Shown: piece after piece, positions 43,126 through 51,723 of the stretch
How positions within the stretch are numbered: position 1 is the stretch's first letter
Layout: every line of letters begins with the position of its first letter
Assembly (NCBI RefSeq): GCF_016807805.1
Contig: NZ_CP063362.1
Location: 3,638,501 to 3,702,500, forward strand
Direction of reading: 5' to 3'
Length of the DNA: 64,000 nucleotides
From: Xanthobacter dioxanivorans
Lineage (GTDB): Bacteria; Pseudomonadota; Alphaproteobacteria; Rhizobiales; Xanthobacteraceae
Notes under the pieces: generated by a model
Databases searched by the model: none
Seen by the model: only the letters and a program-made list of their open reading frames with translations
What the model was told of the DNA's origin: nothing
Position numbers and translations under genes: made by a program

Positions 43126-44594
43126 CACACCACCCTGAACCAGCCCATGAGGCCGGAATCCATGTGCTCCAGGATGTGGCAGTGGAACACCCAGTCGCCG
43201 CTGTTGGCACGGAAGGCGATCTCTACGGTCTCGTTGGGCTCGGTCATCACCGTGTCGGCGAGATAGGGCGGGATGCCGGTCTTCTTGGACGAGGAGAGGA
43301 CGCGGAAGACGTGCCCGTGCAGGTGCATGGGGTGCACGTGCTTGGTCACGTTGGTGATGGAGAGGATATAGCTCTCCCCGTCCTTCAGGATCTGCAGCGG
43401 CGGCGGCAGGCGCAGGTCCGCCCCGGCGCCCCAGGAGTTGCGGTTGATGGCCCAGAAGGCCTTGCTGCCGACGCAGGCGGACTCGATGAGCGCCTTCGCC
43501 AGGGGATCATCCGCCGGCAGGGCCGGCGCGATGATGGTGGGGCCGGCGGCAGTCTGCACCAGGTATTCGAGCCGGGTCGCGCGCTTCATGTCCGGCAGGG
43601 GCACCCTGGCCGCGGGCAGCGCCTTGGGCTTGAACGGGGTCTTGCGCCGGCCTTTGTCCACCGCCACGAGGGTGGTGAGGAGATAGGGTTCGGCGGTGCG
43701 GTAGTCGTAGACCTTCACCTCCTCGCCGGGGCCGGGCATGCGCACGTGCACGTCGATCCGCATGGCGGGGCCCATGCGCCAGATCTCGTCCGGCAGCTTC
43801 GACAGCAGCAGCGGCGGCAGGGCCTGCCCGTCGATGGCGATGATGGCCGCTTCATCCGTCTCGCAGCCGAAATCGATGGTGCGGGTGGAATCGGCGACGA
43901 TCACCCGAAGCCGCACGTCGCCATGAGCCGGCGCCTCGACCCGGGGCGGGACGACCTGACCGTTGGTGGCGCGCACCGTTCCGAACGTGCCGGCGGTGGA
44001 GGCGCCCTCGTCGGTGAACATAGGCAGCCAGCCGCCGCTCTCGTCGAGCCGCCAGTCTTTCACCGCGATGATGTGATCGAGATCGAACCCGAGTTTCGCC
44101 TCGGCCGGGTCATCCACGAAGATGAGCCCCACTAGGCCGCGCCCGACTTGCCCCGTCTCGTCGCAATGGGGGTGGAAGAAATAGAACCCCGGATCGGGCA
44201 GGGGCACGTCATAGGTGAACCGCCCGCCGGCCGGTATGGCGGCCTGGGTGAGGGGGGAAACCCCATCCGAGAGGTACGGCACGCGGACCCCGTGCCAGTG
44301 CACCGTGGTGTAGTCCGGCAGGCGATTGTCGAAATCCACCATCAGCCGCGTGCCCTGCGGCGCGCGCAGGGTGAGGAAGGGCGTGCCGTTGTAGGCGCAG
44401 AAGCCCTTTGTCTTCGGCTTGTCCGGGCCGAGGAGGGCGACCTCCATCTCCGCCGCGGCGAGGGCGAGATGGCGCACCGGGGCGGACCTGGGCAGGGTGT
44501 CGCGGGAGAGCGGCATGCGACCGAGGGCGGAGGGGGCAAACCCTGCCGCCCCCGCCGCCGCGCCGCCGAGCAGGACCGCCCGACGCGAGATCAT
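43125..44594 (-). CDS. Multicopper oxidase (candidate periplasmic ferroxidase)
   Basis: 489 residues with a Tat-type signal (ISRRAVLLGGAAAGAAGF). All four copper motifs are present: HWHG, HPHCD, HPMHLHGHVF and HCHILEHMDSGLM, the last with Cys and a Met axial position. Three cupredoxin domains are implied by length. In an imelysin/di-haem/FTR1 neighbourhood the likeliest job is oxidation of Fe(II) to feed the FTR1 permease, as Fet3 does for yeast Ftr1; this is inference. Copper tolerance or laccase activity is the alternative. Confidence 0.87.
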   Translation of the reverse strand: MISRRAVLLGGAAAGAAGFAPSALGRMPLSRDTLPRSAPVRHLALAAAEMEVALLGPDKPKTKGFCAYNGTPFLTLRAPQGTRLMVDFDNRLPDYTTVHWHGVRVPYLSDGVSPLTQAAIPAGGRFTYDVPLPDPGFYFFHPHCDETGQVGRGLVGLIFVDDPAEAKLGFDLDHIIAVKDWRLDESGGWLPMFTDEGASTAGTFGTVRATNGQVVPPRVEAPAHGDVRLRVIVADSTRTIDFGCETDEAAIIAIDGQALPPLLLSKLPDEIWRMGPAMRIDVHVRMPGPGEEVKVYDYRTAEPYLLTTLVAVDKGRRKTPFKPKALPAARVPLPDMKRATRLEYLVQTAAGPTIIAPALPADDPLAKALIESACVGSKAFWAINRNSWGAGADLRLPPPLQILKDGESYILSITNVTKHVHPMHLHGHVFRVLSSSKKTGIPPYLADTVMTEPNETVEIAFRANSGDWVFHCHILEHMDSGLMGWFRVV

Positions 44595-44604
44595 CCCCTC
44601 AGCC

Positions 44605-45876
44605 TCACTTCTTCTTCACGGCCTTCGGATCGTCGAGGCTCGCGGAGCCCTCGACCTTGATCTGCAGCTTCAGCGCCGAGACGCCGCGCTCGATGGCATG
44701 GGCCTGGGCGACGAGGGCGTCCACGCTGTCCTGGATCAGCTTGGCGCCCTTCTCGTTCCCTTCCACCAGCATCTGATCGTAGAGGATCTCGCCGGAATCG
44801 GCGGTGTCCTTCAGCTTCTTCAGGGCGGCGAGGGCCGCATCCGACTTTGCGTCGATCTCGTCGGCGATCTTGGGGTCGGCGGCGCGCACGAGGTCGGCCA
44901 CGGAGGGACCGGTGACCGCCGAGCCGTCGGGCTTGGTGAAGCGGCCGTAATAGACATCGCGGATGCCCACCTCGTCATAATAATGCGCGTTGTGGGTGTT
45001 GTTGGAGAAGCAGTCGTGGGCTTCCTCCGTGTCGTGGAGGATGAGGCCCAGCTTCATGCGCTCGCCGGCCAGCTCGCCGTAGGAAAGCGAGCCGAGGCCG
45101 GTGAAGATCACGCCGAGGGCCGGCTTGTCCTTCTTCTTCAGCAGATCGGCGCGCGCCTTGCCCTTGGCACCCCAGTCCGCGGTGATCTCGTCGAGGTCGG
45201 CGACCAGCGTCTCGGTGGCGACCTTCAGATACTGGGCCCGGCGCTCGCAATTGCCGCCGGTGCAGTTCTTCACGTCGTAGTCGGTGTAAGGCCGCTGGCC
45301 CTGGCTCGGCGTCGCCTTGTGGAGGTTCTGCCCCCAGAGCAGGAACTCGATGGCGTGCCAGCCGGAGCCCACGTTGGCCTCGACGCCGCCGGCGGAGTTG
45401 AGGTCATGCAGAAGCTTGGGCGTGATCTTGGAAACGTCGATGGTCTTCTTGCCAATGCGGATCGTCTTCGAGGCGATGACATTGGCGGTGTATAGCGGGT
45501 TTTCGTCGGAGGTCTCGCCGTAGCTCTTCTTGTCCACGTAGTCGATGAGGCCTTCGTCGAGCGGCCAGGCATTCACGTTGCCTTCCCACTGGTCGACGAC
45601 CTTGTTGCCGAAGCGGAAGGCTTCGGTCTGCTGGTAGAAGACGCGCGCGGCCTTCCAGGCGTCGCGGGCCTTTGCCTGCGTCTCCGCGCTCGGGGTGGTG
45701 ATGAAGGCCTCGATGGCCTTCTGCATGTCCTTCGCGGTGGCGGCGGAAGAGCCGTACATCACCTCGGCAAGGTCGGCGTAGTGGACGATCACGTCGCGCG
45801 GCTTCGGCGCGTCGGCGAGGGCCGGGCTCCCGAATGCGATGGCCGCGACGACTGCGCCAAGAAATTGCGCGCGCAT
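44605..45876 (-). CDS. Imelysin-family iron-regulated protein (IrpA-like)
   Basis: 423 residues with a short signal peptide ending SPALAD. The conserved motif GSGWHAIEFLLWG carries the GxHxxE site intact, unlike the second imelysin at 40726. HDTEEAHDCFSNNTHNAHYY and the C-terminal heptad-like helices are typical of IrpA proteins, which are periplasmic and iron-responsive. It is the first gene of the minus-strand iron series, with 574 bases of control region upstream shared with the divergent FTR1 gene. Confidence 0.88.
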   Translation of the reverse strand: MRAQFLGAVVAAIAFGSPALADAPKPRDVIVHYADLAEVMYGSSAATAKDMQKAIEAFITTPSAETQAKARDAWKAARVFYQQTEAFRFGNKVVDQWEGNVNAWPLDEGLIDYVDKKSYGETSDENPLYTANVIASKTIRIGKKTIDVSKITPKLLHDLNSAGGVEANVGSGWHAIEFLLWGQNLHKATPSQGQRPYTDYDVKNCTGGNCERRAQYLKVATETLVADLDEITADWGAKGKARADLLKKKDKPALGVIFTGLGSLSYGELAGERMKLGLILHDTEEAHDCFSNNTHNAHYYDEVGIRDVYYGRFTKPDGSAVTGPSVADLVRAADPKIADEIDAKSDAALAALKKLKDTADSGEILYDQMLVEGNEKGAKLIQDSVDALVAQAHAIERGVSALKLQIKVEGSASLDDPKAVKKK

Positions 45877-46450
45877 CGACCTGTTCTCCTCGATTGACGA
45901 CTTGAATTGAATGTGTGGCTGAAAGGGCCGGGCAAACCCACGCGCCGGAGCTTAGGCACGCAGATTGCGGGCAGCAAGCGGCTGGCGAGATTATGGAATT
46001 GTTCCATTGTGTTGATCTGCGCCTCGGCCAGCATGACCAAAGACAAAACGCCGCACACAACAGTTGAATGACCTTAGGGGATGTTCGGAGGATCGTAAAG
46101 GTGCGTCATCGTTGGCCGATGGGGCGCAAATATTTGAACCGGTTGTTCCTCGAGGCTTTGCAGAGGGTGCGGCAGCCGCGTCTGCGACTTTCGCAGCATC
46201 GCCATTCTTTTCATTTGAATAATTATAAATAAATGGCGTTCGGATGACAGTGTGGCGACGGGGGTATAGGGTTTTGCCTGTCGGCGCCTGCCCCACGCCG
46301 TTGGATTTTCAGCTTTTCGGCTTTGCGCATGACCGCCCCGTCCCTCACCTCGCATTCCAGCGGCTTCGCACCCGGAGGGCCGCGCCCCTCTGGCGGCACG
46401 GAACGCGCCATGCGGTGCGGGGAGACACGCGGCGGAGAGGAACAGGGTTC
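45877..46450. promoter_or_regulatory. Divergent control region of the iron-acquisition genes
   Basis: These 574 bases lie between the imelysin (minus) and FTR1 (plus) genes. They are AT-rich compared with the window, notably 46204-46235 with aattataaataaatgg, a plausible promoter. A perfect inverted repeat, atggaa-ttg-ttccat, lies at 45993-46007, about 120 bases before the imelysin start, and an aaccggtt palindrome near 46137-46144. Either could bind an iron regulator (Irr, RirA or Fur type), but neither is a clear consensus match. No gene is visible. Confidence 0.45.
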
Positions 46451-47296
46451 ATGATTGCGGCGCTGCTGATCGTCTTCCGCGAGGTGCTCGAGGCGGGAAT
46501 CGTCATTGGCGTCGTGCTCGCCGCCTCCGAGGGCATCCGTCATCGCGGCCTCTGGATCACCCTGGGCATCGCCGGCGGGCTGGCCGGCTCCGCGGTCCTC
46601 GCCTTCTTCGCCGACCGGATCGCCGGCACGTTCGAGGGTTCCGGCCAGGACATCCTGAACGCCGCCATCCTTTCGGTCGCGGTGGTGATGCTGGTGTGGA
46701 CCGTGGTGTGGATGGCGAGCCACGGCAAGCACATGGTTGCCGAGATGAAGGAGGTCGGTCGCGACGTGAAGGAGGGCCGCAGGCCCCTCGCCGCACTCGC
46801 CATCGTCGTCGGCATGGCGGTGCTGCGCGAGGGCGTCGAGGTCGTGCTGTTCCTCTACGGCATCGCCACCACGGGAGCAGACAGCGCCGGCGACGTGGCG
46901 CTGGGCGGCCTCATCGGACTTGCCGGGGGCGCGGCCATCTCCTTCGTGCTCTATCGTGGCCTCGTGGCCATCCCGCTGAAGTACATGTTCAAGGTCACGT
47001 CCGTGCTCATCATGCTGCTTGCCGCCGGCCTCGCCGCGCAGGCCGTGGGCATCCTGCAGGATGCCGGCTTCATCCAGTCCCTCGCCGATCCGCTGTGGAA
47101 CACCAACTGGCTGCTGGCCGACGACAGCGCCGTGGGCCGCGTGCTGCGCACCCTCGTTGGCTATCGCGCCGAGCCCACGGGCATGCAGCTCGTCGCCTAC
47201 CTCGCGACGGTCGCGATCATCCTGGGGCTGTCCGCGGTCGTGAACGGCCGCGTCAGCCATGCGGGCGCGGCGACCCGTCAGCACATTCGGGCCTGA
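46451..47296 (+). CDS. FTR1-family high-affinity iron permease
   Basis: 281 residues with seven membrane helices. Two REXXE iron-binding motifs are present: REVLE at residues 10-14 and REGVE near residue 125 (GMAVLREGVEVVLFLYG). This matches EfeU/Ftr1 permeases that carry Fe(III) produced by a partner oxidase. The ATG has GGAGAGG upstream. Divergence from the multicopper oxidase/imelysin series suggests one functional unit. Confidence 0.92.
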   Translation: MIAALLIVFREVLEAGIVIGVVLAASEGIRHRGLWITLGIAGGLAGSAVLAFFADRIAGTFEGSGQDILNAAILSVAVVMLVWTVVWMASHGKHMVAEMKEVGRDVKEGRRPLAALAIVVGMAVLREGVEVVLFLYGIATTGADSAGDVALGGLIGLAGGAAISFVLYRGLVAIPLKYMFKVTSVLIMLLAAGLAAQAVGILQDAGFIQSLADPLWNTNWLLADDSAVGRVLRTLVGYRAEPTGMQLVAYLATVAIILGLSAVVNGRVSHAGAATRQHIRA

Positions 47297-47478
47297 CGGG
47301 CGCGGATCATCCTCCGGCGCCTGCACCCCGCCGGGTTGCGATCTGGGCGGGCCCGGACCTCGCTGGCGCGGGTGGTGCGGGAGAGGGTGACGCGCCCCGA
47401 CGTTTCCGCCAGCGGCATGTTCCGGTATGCTTCCCCGTGGGTCGGTCATCGCAGACCGCCGGGCGAGGAGGGAATGCA

Positions 47479-47892
47479 GTGACCAGGAAGGACGGCACCC
47501 GCCTGTTTCTGCGCGTCGATTTTCCTGATGGTCGCCGGCTCGGCCCGGGCAAGATCATGCTGCTGGAGGCGATTCGAGAGCACCGCTCGATTCTCTCGGC
47601 GGCCAAGGCCATCGGCATGAGCTATCGCCGGGCATGGCTGCTGGTGGACGAACTCGACCGCATGTTCGAGCAGCGCGTGATCGTCACCTTTCCCGGCCGG
47701 CGCGGCGCGGGCACCGAGGTGACGGCCTTCGGCGAGCGCATCATCGCCCTCTACCGCGCCATGGAGCGGCAGGCCGCCAAGGCGACGAACGCCGCGCTCG
47801 ACGAGCTTACCCAGTCCCTTGCGGCCGATTTCCACCCGCGATCACACGCAGAGCCGGGGGCGGCGACTGTGGCGCCGGCGAAGGCGGGTTGA
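47479..47892 (+). CDS. ModE-type winged-helix regulator lacking molbindin domains
   Basis: 137 residues from a GTG with GAGGAGGG six bases upstream. The helix-turn-helix region, GPGKIMLLEAIREHRSILSA followed by AAKAIGMSYRRAWLLVDEL, is the ModE N-terminal domain. The protein ends soon after, so the molybdate-binding domains of E. coli ModE are absent. It converges on and overlaps modC by 86 bases (47807-47892). A ModE-like site upstream of modA is a plausible target. Confidence 0.82.
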   Translation: MTRKDGTRLFLRVDFPDGRRLGPGKIMLLEAIREHRSILSAAKAIGMSYRRAWLLVDELDRMFEQRVIVTFPGRRGAGTEVTAFGERIIALYRAMERQAAKATNAALDELTQSLAADFHPRSHAEPGAATVAPAKAG

Positions 47893-48997
47893 TCTCGGCG
47901 CCCGGCGAGGCGAAGCCGGCCGGGCGGCTGTCCACGGTGACCGCCTTGATCATGGCCCACACTGGCATGCCCGGCTCGAGCGCGAGCCGTTGCACGCTTT
48001 CCTGCGTCACCAGCGCATGCAGCCGGCCGTGGGCGAGGCCGACCTCCACGTCGGAAAACGGGCCTTCCGCCCGGATGATGCGGGTGATGGTGCCGGAGAG
48101 CCGGTTCGTCACCGAGACGTCGATGGGGCGCGAGAGGGACAAGGACACGTCGCGCGAGCGGATGCGCGCGCGCGCCGGCGCGCCCACCGGGCGGCCCACG
48201 AGGGGCACCCGCAATTCCCCGTCCGCGAAGGCGACGGTGGACAGGCCAAACTCCTCGTCATGCGCCGTGACGGTGCAGTCGAAGATGGTGCCGAGGTCGA
48301 AGCGGCCGAGGATGGGCAGGAGCTCCGGCCGGGACAGCACATCGGCGAGGGGGCCGCAGGCGATCACGCTGCCATCCGTGACGGCGGCGACCGCATCGGA
48401 CAACCGCAGCACTTCCTCTATCGAATGGCTGACATAGAGGATGGGTAGCTTGAGGTCGTCCCTGAGGCGCTCCAGATAGGGCAGGATCTCGCCCTTGCGC
48501 ATCTCGTCGAGGGAGGCGAGGGGCTCGTCCATGAGCAGCAGGCGCGGCTGGGAGAGCAAGGCGCGGCCGATGGCGACGCGCTGCTTCTCCCCGCCGGACA
48601 GGGTATGCGGCCGGCGTTTCAGCAGGTGGCCGATGCCGAGCATGTCCACCACCACGTCGAAGCGGATGGTGCGCTCCCGCCGCGCGCGGCGCTCGCCATA
48701 GCGCAGGTTGTTCTCCACCGTCATGTGCGGAAACAGGCGAGCGTCCTGGAAGACATAGCCCGTGCCACGCCGTTCCATGGGCAGGTCGATGCCGCGATCG
48801 GCGTCGAAGAACACCTCGTCGCCCACCACGATGCGGCCGCTGTCGGGCCGCACGGAGCCGGCGACGAGCTGGATGATGGTGGTCTTGCCCGACCCCGAGC
48901 GCCCGAACAAGGCGGTGACACCCGCGCCCGGCGCTGTGAAATGCGCTTCCAGGCGAAAGCCGGTGGAGCGGGCGAGGGAGACGTCGATCTCGATCAT
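47807..48997 (-). CDS. modC: Molybdate ABC transporter ATPase ModC
   Basis: 396 residues. The ATPase part has Walker A GRSGSGKTT, the Q-loop in YVFQDARLFPHMTV, signature LSGGEKQRVAIGRAL, Walker B LLLMDEP and the switch His in LYVSHSIEEV. The C-terminal ~140 residues contain a TOBE/molbindin region (GTITRIIRAEGPFSDVEVGL). An extra Pro-rich tail overlaps the convergent regulator gene. The ATG overlaps the modB stop. It energises molybdate import. Confidence 0.93.
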   Translation of the reverse strand: MIEIDVSLARSTGFRLEAHFTAPGAGVTALFGRSGSGKTTIIQLVAGSVRPDSGRIVVGDEVFFDADRGIDLPMERRGTGYVFQDARLFPHMTVENNLRYGERRARRERTIRFDVVVDMLGIGHLLKRRPHTLSGGEKQRVAIGRALLSQPRLLLMDEPLASLDEMRKGEILPYLERLRDDLKLPILYVSHSIEEVLRLSDAVAAVTDGSVIACGPLADVLSRPELLPILGRFDLGTIFDCTVTAHDEEFGLSTVAFADGELRVPLVGRPVGAPARARIRSRDVSLSLSRPIDVSVTNRLSGTITRIIRAEGPFSDVEVGLAHGRLHALVTQESVQRLALEPGMPVWAMIKAVTVDSRPAGFASPGAEINPPSPAPQSPPPALRVIAGGNRPQGTG

Positions 48998-49683
48998 ACC
49001 TGCCCCAGCGCGAACTTGATGCGCCGGTCCGCCATCTCCGCAAGGATGAGGGCTCCGAGGGCAAGGATGACCGAAACCACTGTGAGGCGCAGCGCCATGG
49101 CGTCGCCGTCGGGCATGTGCGTGGCGCTGTAGATGGCAAGGGGGATGGTGCGCGTCTGGCCTTCCACGTTGGAGACGAAGGTAATGGTGGCGCCGAACTC
49201 GCCCAGCGCCGACGCCAGCGAGATGAGGCAGCCGGACAGCACGCCGGGCATCATCAGCGGCAGGGTCACCGTGAAGAAGGCGTCGAGCTTGCTCGCCCCC
49301 AGCGTACGCGCGGCGGTCTCGATGCCCTTGTCGATGCCGCCGATGGCGAGGCGGATGGCGTTGACGGTGAGCGGAAAGCTCACCACCGCTGCCGCCACCG
49401 TCGCGCCGGCCGTGGAGAAGATCAGCGAGATGCCGAACCACTCGTTGAGATACTGGCCGAGATAGCCGCGGTTGCCGAGGGTGATGAGTAGCAGGTATCC
49501 AACAACCACCTTCGGCAGCACCAGCGGCAGGTGGACGATGCCGTCGAAAATGCCCTTGCCGGGAAAGTTGAACCGCGCCAACACCCAGCCGATGAGGATG
49601 GCGGGCGGCAGGCTCCATAGGGTGGCCCAGAAGGCGACGATGAGGCTGAGCCTGACCGCCGTCCATTCTTCAGGTGTGAGCAT
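48994..49683 (-). CDS. modB: Molybdate ABC transporter permease ModB
   Basis: 229 residues with about five to six membrane helices and the permease EAA loop region AARTLGASKLDAFFTVTLPL followed by MMPGVLSGC. RFNFPGKGIFDGIVHLPLVL and GEFGATITFVSN are ModB-typical. It is coupled to modC by ATGA and lies 103 bases downstream of modA. Confidence 0.93.
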   Translation of the reverse strand: MLTPEEWTAVRLSLIVAFWATLWSLPPAILIGWVLARFNFPGKGIFDGIVHLPLVLPKVVVGYLLLITLGNRGYLGQYLNEWFGISLIFSTAGATVAAAVVSFPLTVNAIRLAIGGIDKGIETAARTLGASKLDAFFTVTLPLMMPGVLSGCLISLASALGEFGATITFVSNVEGQTRTIPLAIYSATHMPDGDAMALRLTVVSVILALGALILAEMADRRIKFALGQV

Positions 49684-49786
49684 GGCACGAGATTCCGGAC
49701 AATCACTGAGCCAAGCTTACGCCGGACCCGGGACACAGCGAAATCGCCCGCCCGCGGCAACGCCGGGGAGGGCGTGGCGCCGTCGC

Positions 49787-50599
49787 TCACTTCACCGAGA
49801 AGCCGTACTTCTTGTAGATCTCCTTTGCCGCCGGTCCCTGGAGGAAGGTGAAGAAGGCCTTGGTGGCCGGGGTGTCCTGGCCCTTCACGAGGGCGAAGGG
49901 ATATTCCACAGGCGGGTAGCTGTCGGCCGGGAAGGACGCGACGATCTTCACGTTCTTGGCGATGGCGGCATCGGTGGCGTAGACGACGCCGAAGGACACT
50001 TCGCCGCGCTCCACCAGGGCCAGCGCCGCGCGCACGCTTTCGGTGCCGACAATGCGCGGGCTCACCTTGTCCCAAAGGCCGAGATTGGTGAAAGCGGTCT
50101 TGGCGTAGACGCCCACCGGCACACTGTCCACGAGGCCGGTGGCGATGCGACCGTTGGCGCCGAGCAGGGCGTTGATGTCCATGCCTTTGGCGATGGTCAC
50201 TGGCTTGGCGGTGCCGGCGGGGGCGACGAGCACCAGTTCATTGCCGAGGAGCTTCACGCGCGTGTCGGGGAGGGTGAGGCCCTTGCCGTCGGTGTAATCC
50301 ATCCACTTCAGGTCGGCGGAGGCGAAGATATTGGCCGGGGCGCCGGCCTCGAGCTGCTTGGCCAGTGCGGACGATGCGGTAAAGGAGAACTTCACCTGCG
50401 TCTTCGCGCCCGTGGCCGCGTAGGCCTTGGCGATGTCCTCGAGAGCATTGGTGAGGCTGGCGGCGGCAAACGTGGTCACCGTGGTCTCGGCGCCGGTGGC
50501 GCCAGCCTTCGCGGCCTCCTCTGCGTGGACGGGAGCAAGGCCTGCGGTGGCGAGAAGAAGGCCGAAAAAGAGGCCCTGGCGCAGAACGAATGGCATCAT
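49787..50599 (-). CDS. modA: Molybdate-binding periplasmic protein ModA
   Basis: 270 residues. A signal peptide ends APVHAEE. TVTTFAAASLTNALEDIAKA, then FSFTASSALAKQLEAGAPAN and the later VSFGVVYATDAA are the conserved ModA oxyanion-site segments. It delivers molybdate (or tungstate) to ModBC. A ModE-box-like element lies 16-39 bases upstream of the start. Confidence 0.93.
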   Translation of the reverse strand: MMPFVLRQGLFFGLLLATAGLAPVHAEEAAKAGATGAETTVTTFAAASLTNALEDIAKAYAATGAKTQVKFSFTASSALAKQLEAGAPANIFASADLKWMDYTDGKGLTLPDTRVKLLGNELVLVAPAGTAKPVTIAKGMDINALLGANGRIATGLVDSVPVGVYAKTAFTNLGLWDKVSPRIVGTESVRAALALVERGEVSFGVVYATDAAIAKNVKIVASFPADSYPPVEYPFALVKGQDTPATKAFFTFLQGPAAKEIYKKYGFSVK

Positions 50600-50614
50600 G
50601 GCAAAAATCCCCTG

Positions 50615-50638
50615 TGGTATGTTTTTTCATATATAGCA
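50615..50638 (-). promoter_or_regulatory. ModE-box-like operator upstream of modA
   Basis: On the minus strand the left half reads TGCTATAT and the right half AACATACCA with a 7-base spacer. This aligns over 24 bases with the E. coli modA operator (halves CGTTATAT and TACATAACG). Symmetry and position just before modA, in an otherwise GC-rich stretch, support a molybdate-responsive operator. The ModE-type protein at 47479 is the candidate binder. Confidence 0.6.
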
Positions 50639-50780
50639 TGACGCACAGTGACAAGGGTGCCGTCCCCGTCCGTTCTGGCGAAGGACGGGGTTCGGCTGGC
50701 ACGGGTCGTGGGATAATTGCTGCGCTGCGGCATCGCGCCGCGCCATGGGCGGGCGGTGAAATCGTTCTTCGGCGCCGGAG

Positions 50781-51305
50781 TTACCAGCCCATCAGCTTGA
50801 AGGCGGCGGCTCCCGGCGCGAGCATGGCGAAGGCCCACACCGCCGCGCTGGCGACGTTGGCCACCTGGAAATGGGTCTGCCGCATGGCGAGCACGCCGGC
50901 CACCAGCGGCACCACCGCCCGCACGGGGCCGAAGAAGCGGCCGACGGCGACGCCCCAGACGCCGAAGCGCTGGAAGAAGTCCTCGGCGCGGGCCACGAGG
51001 TCCGGCCGCTTCGACAGGGGCCAGAAGGTCTTGGCGCGCTCCTTGTAGTGGAAGCCGAGCCAGTAGGAGATGGCATCGCCCAGCGCCGCGCCGCTCGCCG
51101 CGGCGAGCCAGATGGGGAAGAAATGCAGCCCGCTCGCCTCGATCAGGGCGCCGATGGCGAGCAGCAGCACCGTCGCCGGAATGAAGAACGAGACCAGCGC
51201 AAGCGATTCGCCAAACGCCAACCCGAACACGACGGGTGCCGCAAGGGTATGATTTTGCTGCACAAAGGCGGTTGTTGCCGCCACGATGGACTGAACGTCG
51301 ATCAT
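50781..51305 (-). CDS. DedA-family membrane protein
   Basis: 174 residues with four to five hydrophobic segments. Family blocks are FGESLALVSFFIPATVLLLA, GAALGDAISYWLGFHYKER and FGVWGVAVGRFFGPVRAVVP. DedA/SNARE-associated proteins act in lipid carrier or membrane homeostasis. GGAGGAG lies just before the ATG. There is no obvious functional link to modABC downstream. Confidence 0.87.
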   Translation of the reverse strand: MIDVQSIVAATTAFVQQNHTLAAPVVFGLAFGESLALVSFFIPATVLLLAIGALIEASGLHFFPIWLAAASGAALGDAISYWLGFHYKERAKTFWPLSKRPDLVARAEDFFQRFGVWGVAVGRFFGPVRAVVPLVAGVLAMRQTHFQVANVASAAVWAFAMLAPGAAAFKLMGW

Positions 51306-51723
51306 ATCTCCTCCAGCCGGGAACATCGGTGGGCCGGCCGATCCGCGCAAGGGGCCCGGCAGCTTGGACCGCCATGCGCCCCGCCGCGCGCCTGTGTCTT
51401 CCCAGGCAAGTCGCCTCCGGCGGCGGGCTTATTGCCGGAGCAGTGCGGCGAAAAAGCTGCCGCTGCCTTGAAATCGTCATGCGGATCGGTCATATGAGCT
51501 GTCGTAGCGCCCCGGAGGGATTCCAATCCCCCCTTGCAGCGCGCTCGGGCCGCGTAGCGGAGACCGCCGAAGCTTCCTTTTCATTGAAGCATTTTGCGCG
51601 GCTTTGCCCGACTTGCACCATCGCCTTTGGACACCCCTGGCCACGCGGGATGTCGAAATCCCCCGCGAACCGCGCCGCGCCAGAACGCTGCGCCAGGTGC
51701 CGTTCGCATATGAAAGTCAGAGC
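51306..51723. other. Gene-free leader between dedA and helicase genes
   Basis: 418 bases between divergent genes with no supported protein gene. A five-codon frame ATG AAA GTC AGA GCT TGA (51710-51727) overlaps the proposed TTG start of the helicase. No riboswitch or terminator was recognised. Confidence 0.4.
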
